DNA of 64,000 bases from Lysobacter capsici. GTDB taxonomy: Bacteria; Pseudomonadota; Gammaproteobacteria; Xanthomonadales; Xanthomonadaceae. Below are positions 52,990 to 61,549 of this stretch, in pieces. The DNA is taken from assembly GCF_014779555.2 (NCBI RefSeq), contig NZ_CP094357.1:186001-250000 (forward strand). Reading direction: 5' to 3'. The notes beneath the pieces are model-generated. The model ran no database searches and was not told where the DNA came from. It was given only the letters and a program-made list of their open reading frames with translations. Made by a program: the position numbers and the translations under genes. Position 1 is the first letter of the stretch; each line of letters starts with the position of its first letter.

Positions 52990-54447
52990 ATGTCCATCGA
53001 CGAACATCCGAACACTTCAGGTCCGCTCACGCCGGGCGACGCCGCCGCGCCTGCCGGCGATGCCGGCAAGAGCGCGCTCGACGCCAAGCCGCACGGCGAG
53101 GCTCCTCGCGCCGAAATCAGGATCACCCCGGCGATCAGCGTGCTGCGCGTGGTCTCCGGTTTGCACACCGGCGCCAGCCGGCCGTTGTCGGCGCAGGAAA
53201 CCGTGCTGATCGGCAGCAGCGGCGATTGCGACATCGTGCTGTCCGATCCCGGCGTCGCGCCGCGCCACGCGTTCCTGACCCGCATGGGCGGCACGGTCTC
53301 GCTGCGTGCGCTCGACGCGCCGCTGACGATCGACGGCCAGACCCTGAATCCGGGCGACCCGGCCGAGTTGAGCGCGATGCAGCGCGTCGACATGGGCGGC
53401 GCGTCGATCGCGGTCGGCGCCGCCGAAGACCCGGGTTGGGCGACGATGCTGCCCAACATGGGCGAGCTGGCCAAGCCGGCCAAATCCTCGATGCGCCATC
53501 TGCCGCTGATCGCCGGCTTGGCCGCGCTGTCGCTGGTGTCGGTGGCGATCGCCGCGGCGGTGATGCCGGGCTTCGAGAAAAAGCCCACGCCGAAGGAAGT
53601 GGTGCAGCCGCTGATCAAGGAATTCTCGATCGCCGGCGGCCGCCTGATCGAAAACGACGACGGCAGCCTGGTGCTGTCGGGCACGGTCAAGGACGCCACG
53701 GTGCGCGAGATGATCCGCAAGCGCCTGGTCACCGATGAAGTCGACGCGCGCCTCGACCTGCGCACCGGCGACGACATCGCCGGCGACGTGCGCGAAGTGC
53801 TGCGCAGCCAGGGCCTGACCACGCAGACGCGTTACCTGGGCAACGGCGATGTCGAAGTGATCGGCCGGTTCGAGAACGAGGACGTGTTCAAGCGCGCGGT
53901 CGCCTCAAGGGCGATGCAGGACGTGAACGGCGTGCGCCGGGTGATTCCGCGCAACCTCGCCGACGAAGGCCAGCCGGCCGGGCCGACCGTGGCCGCGCCG
54001 GAGGTCAAGAAGGCGCCGGTCAGCGTCGAACCGACCCGGATCGTGCAGATCGTCCGCGGCGGCGCCAACCCGCACGTGATCGACGTCGACGGCCACGAGT
54101 ACGCGGTCGGCGACGTGATGCCCGACGGCCGCAGCCTGATCGCGATCGGCGACAAGGCCTGGGCGCTGAACAAGCTGACCGGGATGACCGACCAGCTCAA
54201 GGCGCAGCCGCTGACCGCCGAGGAGCAGGCCGCCGCGGCGGCGGCCGCCAGCGGTGTCCCGGCCGCCACGCCGGGCACGGCGCCGACCGCGACCGCGGCC
54301 ACTGCCACCCCGGCCGCGCCCACCGCGCCGGTGAGCCCGGCCGCCAGCCCGGCCGCGCGCTCGCCCGCGGCGCCGGCCGACAAGCGCAGCGACAACCCCT
54401 TCAGTGTCTCCGAGGCGCCCGCGAAGCCGGCCGGGAGGCGTGAATGA
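52990..54447 (+). CDS. sctD: type III secretion inner-membrane ring protein SctD with FHA-like domain
   Basis: A 485-residue bitopic protein. Residues 55-155 form an FHA-like cytoplasmic domain (ISVLRVVSGLHTGASRPLS, IGSSGDCDIVLSDPGVAPRHA, DGQTLNPGD). A single membrane helix lies near 178-198 (LPLIAGLAALSLVSVAIAAAV). The periplasmic part has ring-building motifs (SIAGGRLIENDDGSLVLSG, TRYLGNGDVEVIG). The C-terminal 80 residues are an Ala/Pro/Thr-rich tail, compositionally like the SctR insert. ATG 52990 has an AGGAG site. It would build the outer of the two inner-membrane rings with SctJ. Confidence 0.9.
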   Translation: MSIDEHPNTSGPLTPGDAAAPAGDAGKSALDAKPHGEAPRAEIRITPAISVLRVVSGLHTGASRPLSAQETVLIGSSGDCDIVLSDPGVAPRHAFLTRMGGTVSLRALDAPLTIDGQTLNPGDPAELSAMQRVDMGGASIAVGAAEDPGWATMLPNMGELAKPAKSSMRHLPLIAGLAALSLVSVAIAAAVMPGFEKKPTPKEVVQPLIKEFSIAGGRLIENDDGSLVLSGTVKDATVREMIRKRLVTDEVDARLDLRTGDDIAGDVREVLRSQGLTTQTRYLGNGDVEVIGRFENEDVFKRAVASRAMQDVNGVRRVIPRNLADEGQPAGPTVAAPEVKKAPVSVEPTRIVQIVRGGANPHVIDVDGHEYAVGDVMPDGRSLIAIGDKAWALNKLTGMTDQLKAQPLTAEEQAAAAAAASGVPAATPGTAPTATAATATPAAPTAPVSPAASPAARSPAAPADKRSDNPFSVSEAPAKPAGRRE

Positions 54448-54467
54448 CCCCGACCACCCCCGGGTCA
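54445..54467 (+). terminator. short hairpin at the sctD stop codon
   Basis: TGACCC and GGGTCA form a 6-bp stem immediately after sctD. There is no T-tract; it may be an attenuator before the abundant needle-like product. Confidence 0.35.
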
Positions 54468-54632
54468 GCACTAGCTGGTTTCACGTGTGTATCACCGATT
54501 AAATCCATGATCGGCACCATGCATCCGCTTTAGGTCCGTACTGGGCCGTATGCAGTGCCGCATTCAGAGTTCCGCTTCATCCGTTGTTCCACGCCATTCA
54601 GCGGCCACGCCGCAACGAGCAGGAGAGACGTC

Positions 54633-55025
54633 ATGAGCAATACGGTAAATCCGAACGCCGGCGGCACCGCCGGCCTGGTCACCAGCTTCATCGCCGATGT
54701 CAACAAGAGCAACACCGTCGGCAACGGCAAGAACGCCAGCGCTTCGTCCAACGGCGGCGGTGGCGGTGTGTCCGCCGGCGGCGGCGCGGGCGGCGGCAGC
54801 GGCAGCTGGTTCGAAGCGATGGCCAAGGCGTGGGGTTCGACCCTGGACAGCCAGGCCGGCCGCATCACCGAGCTGTCGGGCTCGATCGGCGGCGGCAACG
54901 ACCAGCCGTCGGCGATGATCGCGTTGACCTCCGAGAGCCTGCGCATGCAGTTCATCTCGAACAACGCCTCGACCTCGATCAACAGCATCGGCGACGCGTT
55001 CAAGACCCTGGCGTCGAAGAACTGA
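54633..55025 (+). CDS. needle/filament-like small type III protein (SctF or EspA-like candidate A)
   Basis: A 130-residue protein with no signal peptide. The N-terminal part is Asn/Ser/Gly-rich (residues 30-60 include GGGGGVSAGGGAGGGSGS). The C-terminal helix (SAMIALTSESLRMQFISNNA, STSINSIGDAFKTLASKN) resembles the C-terminal helix of needle and filament subunits, which is the part that packs into the lumen. It has a strong AGGAGAG site before ATG 54633, as expected for a highly made structural protein, and is followed by sctI. Because a second needle-like gene lies at 61238, the assignment as SctF is uncertain; it could be a filament or translocator-like subunit. Confidence 0.62.
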   Translation: MSNTVNPNAGGTAGLVTSFIADVNKSNTVGNGKNASASSNGGGGGVSAGGGAGGGSGSWFEAMAKAWGSTLDSQAGRITELSGSIGGGNDQPSAMIALTSESLRMQFISNNASTSINSIGDAFKTLASKN

Positions 55026-55195
55026 CGGCGCGGCGCGGCCCGACGTCGCCGCTTCCTGCCGCGGCGCCCGGATCTCGGTCCGGGCGCCGGCTGCGTCGAA
55101 GCGCCGCGATCGCACCGCGCACCGCACCGTCTGTTTTTTGATCGCCAGCCGTAATTTGTTGTTCGTTCGGACCCAACGCTCCAGGAGAAAGGGCC

Positions 55196-55609
55196 ATGAT
55201 CGAAGCCATTCAAGTCGCAGCCGAAGCCGCACAGCCGGCCGCCGCATCGCCGGCGCAGTCGCCGCAGGCGTCGGCCTACGACATCCGCGAGTTCGCCGCC
55301 GCATTCGACCGCGGCGCCTCGCCGACCTCGGCCGGTGCTCAGGCCGGCGCGCCCGCGCAAGCCGCGCCGACCGAAATGTCGCAGGGCACCCGCGCGGTGC
55401 TGGCCGCGCTCGACAATCTCAACGGCGGCGCCGACAAGATCGACGCGGCGACCAAGACCATGTCGGCCAACAGCGCCGATCTGACCTCGGGCGAGATGAT
55501 CCAGATGACCATGCGCTGCCACCAGTTCATGTTCACCTCGCAGCTCACCTCGAACGTCGCCAACCGCACCTCCGACGGCATCCAGCAATTGTTCCGTCAG
55601 CAGTCCTGA
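55196..55609 (+). CDS. sctI: type III secretion inner-rod protein SctI
   Basis: A 137-residue protein with no signal peptide. The N-terminus is Ala/Pro/Gln-rich and disordered, and the C-terminal half forms helices (MSQGTRAVLAALDNLNGGAD; LTSGEMIQMTMRCHQFMFTS; NVANRTSDGIQQLFRQQ). Its length, the GEM-x-Q-x-x-M motif and the position just upstream of sctJ match the inner-rod family (YscI/HrpB2-like). A strong AGGAGAAAGG site precedes ATG 55196. It should form the inner rod linking the export gate with the needle. Confidence 0.8.
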   Translation: MIEAIQVAAEAAQPAAASPAQSPQASAYDIREFAAAFDRGASPTSAGAQAGAPAQAAPTEMSQGTRAVLAALDNLNGGADKIDAATKTMSANSADLTSGEMIQMTMRCHQFMFTSQLTSNVANRTSDGIQQLFRQQS

Positions 55610-55650
55610 GCAGTCGCTCGCAATCGGTACGCAATCACCACGGGGGATGC

Positions 55651-56448
55651 ATGGGTAGGGCGTCAGGCTTCAATGCGTTACGAGTCATGGCGGCCCTGCT
55701 GGCCTGCCTGCTGATCGTCGGCTGTACGCGCACGCCGCTGTACAGCCAGCTCGACGAGCAACAGGCCAATGAACTGATGGCGGCCCTGCTCGATGCGGGG
55801 ATTCCGGCCGAAAAGGATCCCTCGCCGAGCAAGACCGGCTGGGAGGTCATGGTCAATCGCGGCGACATCCCCTACGCGATGCAGGTGCTGACCTCGCGCG
55901 GCTTGCCGCGGGCGAAGTACAGCTCGCTCGGCGACGTGTTCAAGAAGGAAGGCTTCGCCTCCTCCGCGCTGGAGGAAAAGGCGCGCTACCTGTACGGCCT
56001 GTCGCAGGAACTGCAGCGCACCCTGACCCGCATCGACGGCGTGGTCGAGGCGCGCGTGCATATCGCCTTGCCCGACCGCGACCCGCTCGGCGGCAACGTG
56101 CAGGATTCCTCGGCCTCGGTGCTGATCTTCGAACGCCCCGGCCAGAGCCTGCGCGATCGCGAGACCGACATCAAAGTGTTCGTCAAGGACAGCGTCGAGG
56201 GCTTGGACGACGTCAATAAAGTCACGGTCAAGTTCTTCACCGTGACTGCGCCGCCGAAGGCGCATCAGGGCGGCGGTCCGCTCAACGCGGTGATCGGCTC
56301 GATCGACCTGAGCGCGGTCATCATCGGCGCCGGCGTGCTGGTGGTGCTGGCGATCGTCGCGTTCTTCTTCGGCCGTCTGCGCTCGCGCTTCGCTCCGGCC
56401 GCCGCGGCCGCGCCGACCAACGCACGCAGCGGGGTCTGGAACGGATGA
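55651..56448 (+). CDS. sctJ: type III secretion inner-membrane ring lipoprotein SctJ
   Basis: A 265-residue lipoprotein homologous to YscJ/PrgK/FliF core. Signal peptide with lipobox LIVGC (Cys25). The two ring-building domains are clear: LYSQLDEQQANELMAALLDAGI and GWEVMVNRGDIPYAMQVLTSRGLPRAKYSSLGDVF (core GLPRAKYSSLGDVF), then LEEKARYLYGLSQELQRTLTRIDGVVEARVHIALP (core GVVEARVHIALP). A C-terminal membrane helix lies near residues 222-245. ATG 55651 follows GGGGGA. Its last bases overlap sctK by 4 (ATGA). Confidence 0.96.
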   Translation: MGRASGFNALRVMAALLACLLIVGCTRTPLYSQLDEQQANELMAALLDAGIPAEKDPSPSKTGWEVMVNRGDIPYAMQVLTSRGLPRAKYSSLGDVFKKEGFASSALEEKARYLYGLSQELQRTLTRIDGVVEARVHIALPDRDPLGGNVQDSSASVLIFERPGQSLRDRETDIKVFVKDSVEGLDDVNKVTVKFFTVTAPPKAHQGGGPLNAVIGSIDLSAVIIGAGVLVVLAIVAFFFGRLRSRFAPAAAAAPTNARSGVWNG

Positions 56449-57092
56449 GCGGCACGGCGGCGCTGCGGACGATCCTCTCCGAGGTCGATCCGAGCTGGCA
56501 CGGCGACGGTCCGAACCGGATCGCACCCGAACTGCTCGCCGCCGCCCGCAACAGCGCGCTCGGCCGTCGCCTGCTAGGCCGCTGGCTCGCCGCCGGCGAC
56601 GCGCCGGCCTTGCTCGCGCCGCAACCGGGCGAAGGTTTCGGCGCCGCCGCGCTGCGCTGGCCGCGCGCGCGGGTCGAACGCCTAGTGCGCGATCTGGGCG
56701 CGCTGGCCTATGCGCCGGCGATCCGCGCCGAAGTGCGGCGCGATCCGGTGCGCCGGCTCAAGCAGGCGCTCGACAACGCCTACCTGCTCGCGCTCGACAG
56801 CCTGGTCTGGGACGGCAAGGTCCAGGCGCAACTGGGCGCGCAGCTCAACGCCGAACTCGATGCGGCGCTGCGCGATCCCGACGATCGCACCATGCTGGAC
56901 CTGCTCGACCGCCGCGGCCGCGCCGAACTGCGCTTGTGGGCCGAGCGCCGCGACCCCGGCCTGGCCGACTGGTCGCGCCTGCTGCTGCCGCGCGCGCTGC
57001 ACGACCCGAGCTCGACGCTGGTCGCGCATCTGCCGCCGGAAACGGTCGAACGCCTGCATAGCCATCACGGCGCCAGACCGCTGGCGGCCTGA
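56445..57092 (+). CDS. sctK: type III secretion sorting-platform protein SctK
   Basis: A 215-residue cytoplasmic protein between sctJ and sctL, the position of SctK in Ysc- and Bsc-like operons. It is Arg/Leu/Ala-rich and helical, with a conserved-looking core (RWPRARVERLVRDLGALAYA, RLKQALDNAYLLALDSL, FDLLDRRGRAELRLWAE-type segment). SctK proteins diverge strongly, so the call relies on size and order. It would connect the SctD ring to SctQ in the sorting platform. Its start overlaps the sctJ stop (ATGA). Confidence 0.78.
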   Translation: MSGTAALRTILSEVDPSWHGDGPNRIAPELLAAARNSALGRRLLGRWLAAGDAPALLAPQPGEGFGAAALRWPRARVERLVRDLGALAYAPAIRAEVRRDPVRRLKQALDNAYLLALDSLVWDGKVQAQLGAQLNAELDAALRDPDDRTMLDLLDRRGRAELRLWAERRDPGLADWSRLLLPRALHDPSSTLVAHLPPETVERLHSHHGARPLAA

Positions 57093-57136
57093 GCCGCCGC
57101 GTCGCCGCCGGTCATCGCACTCACCCAAGGACACTC

Positions 57137-57871
57137 ATGCACGCCGATCCGCTCTCCGCCGACCTGTCGTCTTCCGCGTCCGCCACGGCGGGCACGGGTT
57201 TGACCGACGGTCCGCGCCGGATCGAACCGCAGCGCGCCACCGGCACGGTGGTGGTGTTCGAGCGCAAGCAATTCGAACGCGCGGTCGCCGGCACCATCGT
57301 GCCGGCCAAGCAGTGGAACGCGATCGGCGAACTCGATCAGACCCTGGCGCGGGTCAATGCGCTGTACGCCGAGGCCGGCGACGAGATCAAGCAGGCGCGC
57401 GAGGCCGGTTACGCGGCCGGCTTCGCCGAAGGCCTGGCGCGCGCGCAGCAGCAGATGGCGCAGCAGCTGGCCGACCTCAACGAACGCCGCGCGCGCGTGC
57501 TCGCCGACGCCGGCAGCCGCGTGACCGAACTGGCCTGCGCGATCGTCGCGCGGATTTCCCCCGAATTCGACGCGCGCAGCGTGGTGCCGCCGCTGGTCAT
57601 GCACGCGGTCGAGGCCGCGCAGGCCGAGCAGTTCCTGCTGATCCGCGTGCACCCCAGCGTGCGCGAGGACGTAGCCAAGGGCCTGGGCCTGGTGCGCCAG
57701 GCGCATCCGGTGGTCGGGGTGATCGAACTGGTCGACGACGAAAGCCTGGACAAGCTCAGCTGCGTGGTGGTGTCGGAGGTCGGCGAAGTGCGCGCCGGCG
57801 TGGCTCAGCAGATCGAAGCGATCCGGGTCGCGTTGTCGGGCGCCGAGTACGGCGCGGAGCACAGCGAATGA
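57137..57871 (+). CDS. sctL: type III secretion ATPase stator/regulator SctL
   Basis: A 244-residue FliH/SctL family protein. A disordered N-terminus is followed by a long coiled coil (AGDEIKQAREAGYAAGFAEG, with the Gly/Ala-spaced EGLARAQQQMAQQLADL) and a globular C-terminus (FLLIRVHPSVREDV, VIELVDDESLDKLSCVVVSE) of the type that joins SctN. The AGYAAGFAEGLARA segment is the GxxxG-like repeat common in FliH. It forms the spokes linking SctN to SctQ. It starts 44 bases after sctK. Confidence 0.9.
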   Translation: MHADPLSADLSSSASATAGTGLTDGPRRIEPQRATGTVVVFERKQFERAVAGTIVPAKQWNAIGELDQTLARVNALYAEAGDEIKQAREAGYAAGFAEGLARAQQQMAQQLADLNERRARVLADAGSRVTELACAIVARISPEFDARSVVPPLVMHAVEAAQAEQFLLIRVHPSVREDVAKGLGLVRQAHPVVGVIELVDDESLDKLSCVVVSEVGEVRAGVAQQIEAIRVALSGAEYGAEHSE

Positions 57872-57923
57872 ACCGCCGCGCGCTCGCGGCGGCGTTCGCA
57901 TGCCGTGCTCGGGCAGGCGCGCG

Positions 57924-59279
57924 ATGAGCAGCTTGCAGCGCACCATCCTGCAACCGGTCGCCGCGCCGGTGCCGCAACAGGACCCGCTGATCGCGGCGCT
58001 GGCGCGCGTGCCCAACGTGGTGCGCATCGGCAAGGTCGCCGAAGCCTACGGCACGATGATCCGCGCCACCGGCCTGAAGGCGATGATCGGCGAGCTGTGC
58101 GAACTGCGCAGCCCGCGCGACCGCAATTTCCGCCTGGCCGCCGAAGTGGTCGGCGTGTCGCGCCAATACACTTTGCTGACCCCGCTGGGCGCGCTCGACG
58201 GCGTCGCCCACGACACCGAAGTGATCGCCACCGGCCGGCAGGCCTCGGTGCGCGCCGGCGACGGGCTGCTCGGCCGCATTCTCGACGCCAACGGCGATCC
58301 CATCGACGGCCGCGGCGGGTTCGGTCCGACCGTGCAGATCCCGATCTACGCCGCCTCGCCCAATCCGCTCGCGCGCAGCCTGATCGACCGTCCGTTCGCC
58401 ACCGGCGTGCGCGCGATCGACACGGTGATGACCGCCGGCGTCGGCCAGCGCCTGGGCATCTTCGCGGTCGCCGGCGGCGGCAAGAGCACCTTGCTCGGCA
58501 TGCTCGCGCGCGGCGGCGACGCCGACGTCAACGTGATCGCGCTGGTCGGCGAACGCGGCCGCGAGGTCAACGAATTCATCCAGGACAACCTGGGCGAAGC
58601 GGGCCTGAAGAAATCCATCATCGTCGTCGCCACCTCCGACCGGCCCGCGCTCGAGCGCAGCCGCGCGGCCTGGGTCGCGACCGCCATCGCCGAGTATTTC
58701 CGCGACCGCGGCCAGCGGGTGATGCTGCTGGTCGACTCGGTCACGCGTTTCGCCCGCGCCTTGCGCGACGTCGGCCTGGCGATCGGCGAACCGCCGGCGC
58801 GGCGCGGTTTCCCGCCGTCGGTATTCAGCGCCATGCCGCGTCTGTTCGAGCGCGCCGGCAACAACGACAAGGGCAGCATCACCGCGTTCTACACCGTGCT
58901 GATGGAAGGCGAGGACGGCGACGATCCGGTCGCCGAAGAAGTGCGCTCGATCCTCGACGGCCACATCGTGCTGTCGCGAAAACTCGCCGCGGCGTATCAC
59001 TATCCGGCGATCGACGTGCTGACCAGCCTGAGCCGCACCATGCCGCGGGTCGCCGACGACGGCCATCAGCGCGCCGCCGGGCAACTGCGCAAATACCTGG
59101 CCAAGCATCAGGACATCGAACTGCTGCTGCAACTGGGCGAGTACAAGCGCGGCAGCGACGCCGAAGCCGACATCGCGATCGAGAAGATCGAACCGATCCG
59201 CAAACTGCTCAAGCAGTCCGCCGGCGATCTGGCCGACTACAAACAATCCGTCGACGCGCTGCGCAGGTTGTTCGGATGA
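57924..59279 (+). CDS. sctN: type III secretion ATPase SctN
   Basis: A 451-residue hexameric ATPase that unfolds and docks substrates. N-terminal beta-barrel (VVRIGKVAEAYGTMIRATGL), catalytic core with Walker A AVAGGGKSTLL (residues 181-191), Walker B VMLLVDSVTRFARA, the family signature RDVGLAIGEPPARRGFPPSVF, and the glutamate/arginine finger region DDPVAEEVRSILDGHIVLSR. The Walker A reads AGGGKST, near the InvC form rather than the common GVGKS. ATG 57924 begins the typical N-terminus; ATG 57900 is an alternative. It overlaps sctO by 4 bases. Confidence 0.97.
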   Translation: MSSLQRTILQPVAAPVPQQDPLIAALARVPNVVRIGKVAEAYGTMIRATGLKAMIGELCELRSPRDRNFRLAAEVVGVSRQYTLLTPLGALDGVAHDTEVIATGRQASVRAGDGLLGRILDANGDPIDGRGGFGPTVQIPIYAASPNPLARSLIDRPFATGVRAIDTVMTAGVGQRLGIFAVAGGGKSTLLGMLARGGDADVNVIALVGERGREVNEFIQDNLGEAGLKKSIIVVATSDRPALERSRAAWVATAIAEYFRDRGQRVMLLVDSVTRFARALRDVGLAIGEPPARRGFPPSVFSAMPRLFERAGNNDKGSITAFYTVLMEGEDGDDPVAEEVRSILDGHIVLSRKLAAAYHYPAIDVLTSLSRTMPRVADDGHQRAAGQLRKYLAKHQDIELLLQLGEYKRGSDAEADIAIEKIEPIRKLLKQSAGDLADYKQSVDALRRLFG

Positions 59280-59767
59280 GCCGCTATCCACTGCATACGC
59301 TGCTGCAACTGCGCTCGCACCGGGTCGAGACCGCGCGCGGCGTGGTGATGGAACGCCAGCGCCAGGTGCAGGCGCGGCGCGAGGCCTGCACCGCGATCGA
59401 GGGCGAGATCGCCGACCTCAATCGCGAACGCGCTGGTCAGCGCCTGCGCCTGCTCGATCCGCCGCCGCCGGGCGTGCCGTGGCCGATGGCGATGTCGCAG
59501 CGCGAATCGCATATCGACCATCTCGGCGAACTCGCCGTCGCCGCGCATCAGCGGCTGCTCGATGCGCAAGGCAAATTGCGCGAAGCCGAAGCGGCGTTGG
59601 ACGAAGCGCGCAAGGCGTTCTTCCGCGCCCAGGCGCGGCTGGACGCGCTGGAAAAGCGCAAGGACGTCTGGCGCAAGGAACAACAGGCGGCGAGCCAGCG
59701 CCGCGAGGAAGCCCATTCCGCCGACCTGCTGATGGCCTCGCGCCAACAGTCGCAAGGCCCCTTCTGA
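59276..59767 (+). CDS. sctO: type III secretion central stalk protein SctO
   Basis: A 163-residue protein predicted to be a two-helix coiled coil: heptad-rich Arg/Glu/Leu/Ala segments (RYPLHTLLQLRSHRVETARG, RQRQVQARREACTAIEGEI, GKLREAEAALDEARKAFFRA, RLDALEKRKDVWRKEQQAA). This fits the FliJ/SctO stalk of the export ATPase. The start overlaps the sctN stop (ATGA), and sctP follows 11 bases later, the normal N-O-P order. Confidence 0.88.
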   Translation: MSRYPLHTLLQLRSHRVETARGVVMERQRQVQARREACTAIEGEIADLNRERAGQRLRLLDPPPPGVPWPMAMSQRESHIDHLGELAVAAHQRLLDAQGKLREAEAALDEARKAFFRAQARLDALEKRKDVWRKEQQAASQRREEAHSADLLMASRQQSQGPF

Positions 59768-59778
59768 TCGAGGTCGCC

Positions 59779-60528
59779 ATGAGCACGATCCGCAACAGCT
59801 CGCCCTCCGCCGATGCCGATGCCAAGCGCGCCGAAGCCGCCAAGCAGGCCGAGCAGGCGCAGCCCACGCGCGCGCCGACGCGCCAGCCGGCCGCGCCCGA
59901 ATCGGTCGATCAGTTCCGCAGTCTGCTGCAGCAGCGCCAGGGTGGCTTCGCCCAGGCCGGCACCGCCGGCAAGGACGAAGGCCTCGCGCGTTTGCTCGGG
60001 CAGAGCGAAAGCGCCGCCGACGGCGGCAAGATGACCGCCGAACAGGTGCGCGCCGAAGCCGGCAACGCGGTTGCGCGCAAGCAGGCCGCCGGCGAGCGCG
60101 CGCACGAACACCAGCGCCAGTCGGTCGGCTTCGAGCGCGTCGACAGCGCGCCGCCGCCGGCCGAAAGTTCGGCGATGCTGCAGGCGCAACTCGCGATGCG
60201 CGACACCGCCACCCCGCCGCCGGCCGCGCAGCCGACTTCCAACGCCGCCGCGTTCGCCGACCTGATCGAACGCCACGTGCGCCAGCTCGCGGTCAGCAAC
60301 GGCGGCGCCAGCGGCGAGCAAGGCCAGGTGCTGCTGCGCCTGTCCGACCAGACCCTGCCCGGCACCGACCTGCTGTTGACCAAGACCGCCGAGGGCTGGC
60401 AGCTGCGCGCCGATTCTCGCTCGCGTTCGAGCTACGACGCGATCCGCGACGCCGGCCCGGAGCTCGCGCGCCGTTTCGCCGAACGCAACCTCGGGCAGCT
60501 CAGCATCGATCCGCATTTCCACGACTGA
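59779..60528 (+). CDS. sctP: type III secretion needle-length/substrate-switch protein SctP (HpaP-like)
   Basis: A 249-residue protein. The N-terminal 180 residues are Gln/Ala/Glu-rich and largely disordered. The C-terminal 80 residues (GQVLLRLSDQTLPGTDLLLTK, EGWQLRADSRSRSSYDAIRD, LARRFAERNLGQLSIDP) resemble the T3S4/HpaP module that interacts with SctU to switch export class. GAGG precedes ATG 59779 at suitable spacing. It is smaller than YscP, which fits HpaP-like members more than long molecular rulers. Confidence 0.8.
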   Translation: MSTIRNSSPSADADAKRAEAAKQAEQAQPTRAPTRQPAAPESVDQFRSLLQQRQGGFAQAGTAGKDEGLARLLGQSESAADGGKMTAEQVRAEAGNAVARKQAAGERAHEHQRQSVGFERVDSAPPPAESSAMLQAQLAMRDTATPPPAAQPTSNAAAFADLIERHVRQLAVSNGGASGEQGQVLLRLSDQTLPGTDLLLTKTAEGWQLRADSRSRSSYDAIRDAGPELARRFAERNLGQLSIDPHFHD

Positions 60529-60606
60529 CCTCGCCGCGCGAGGTCCGCGTCCGCGCCGTGAGCGCGCGGACGTTTCCTTCACTCAACCCGATGGACCGCC
60601 ACCGCC

Positions 60607-61083
60607 ATGACTCAAGCGACCGCCGACGACCAACGCCGCCAGCTGCGGGCTTCGTTCGAAGACCTGTTGCAGCAGCAGCCCGACCTGAGTTCGCAGGACC
60701 GCGCTTTCCTGCTGGGCAAGCTCAACGAGGCTCTGGACAAGCAGGACCTGAATGCGCCGATCCAGATCGATCCCGAGGGCATGCGCCGCGACTGGGCCGC
60801 CGCGGTCGACGCGCTGATGCCCGAAGCCGACGCCAGCGAACGCGAATTCCAGATCCGTCGTTTCAACGACACCCTGGAGCCGTTGCAGCGCGACGCGGTA
60901 CAGGACGCGCTGGAATACGGACGCCGCCTGCGCGAGGACGGCGAGATCGCCGCGGCCGAATGGCTCAACGAGCGCAACGCGCAGCGCAAGAAGCGCAATA
61001 CCGCGGCCGCGGTCACGAATTCCGCGGCCGGCAGCGGCAACAAGAAGCCGGCGCCGCGCAATCCCTGGGGAAATGGCGGCTAA
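60607..61083 (+). CDS. hypothetical helical protein of the type III cluster
   Basis: A 158-residue soluble protein encoded 78 bases after sctP. It is highly charged and helical (DDQRRQLRASFEDLLQQQPD; FLLGKLNEALDKQDLNAPI; RRFNDTLEPLQRDAVQDALEYG), with a Lys/Arg- and Asn-rich C-terminal tail (KKRNTAAAVTNSAAGSGNKK). No signal, membrane segment or catalytic motif. I do not recognise a family. Position suggests a chaperone, co-chaperone or export regulator for the small secreted subunit encoded next. Confidence 0.68.
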   Translation: MTQATADDQRRQLRASFEDLLQQQPDLSSQDRAFLLGKLNEALDKQDLNAPIQIDPEGMRRDWAAAVDALMPEADASEREFQIRRFNDTLEPLQRDAVQDALEYGRRLREDGEIAAAEWLNERNAQRKKRNTAAAVTNSAAGSGNKKPAPRNPWGNGG

Positions 61084-61237
61084 GCGCACGCATTGCACCC
61101 GCCGGCACCTAGGGTACGCCATAGCTTGTAGGCCCCCGGGCCCGGCGGGAAGATGGAATCCAGAAACAGGGGCGGTTCGCGGCGAGATGGCAGAACGGCT
61201 CTATCTCTCACACCGAAATGAATTTTTGGAGAACGAC

Positions 61238-61549
61238 ATGAGCAACGACGTCAACGCCCTCTTCGTCAACTCGCTGGCCACCCAGGAAGTCCGTGGCAAG
61301 ACCGAGGAAGCCAAGGCCAGCGGCGGCAAGGGTTGGCTGTATGCGATCGCCGAGCTGACCGGCAAGCTGGCCGACAAGAAGGCCGACCAGATGACCAAGG
61401 CGATCGAAGGCCTGCCGGCCGACGCGAAGCCGAGCGACATGCTGAAGACGCAGGCCGAAGTGTCCGAGTTCCAGCTGATGATGAACACCTTCACCAACGT
61501 GGTGAAGACGCTCGGCGACACCAACGCGCAGGCTTCCCGCAAGAGCTGA
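61238..61549 (+). CDS. needle-like small type III protein (SctF candidate B)
   Basis: A 103-residue protein without a signal peptide. The C-terminal half matches the needle helix-loop-helix pattern: TKAIEGLPADAKPSDMLKTQ, then VSEFQLMMNTFTNVVKTLGD, against the AKPSD, SEYNLYRN and VKVxKD positions of the PrgI/MxiH needle family. The Lys- and Gly-rich N-terminal segment (EVRGKTEEAKASGGKG) is longer than in needles of 80-85 residues. A strong TGGAGAA site precedes ATG 61238 and a strong terminator follows, so high expression is likely. It may be the true needle, with the 54633 gene a filament or tip subunit, or the reverse. Confidence 0.65.
   Translation: MSNDVNALFVNSLATQEVRGKTEEAKASGGKGWLYAIAELTGKLADKKADQMTKAIEGLPADAKPSDMLKTQAEVSEFQLMMNTFTNVVKTLGDTNAQASRKS

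Noticed and set aside
58461-58500. Suspicion of a broken Walker A motif in SctN (AGGGKST)
   Set aside because: InvC-type ATPases have a comparable A-x-A-G-x-G-K-T form, and all other motifs are intact, so the ATPase is probably functional.
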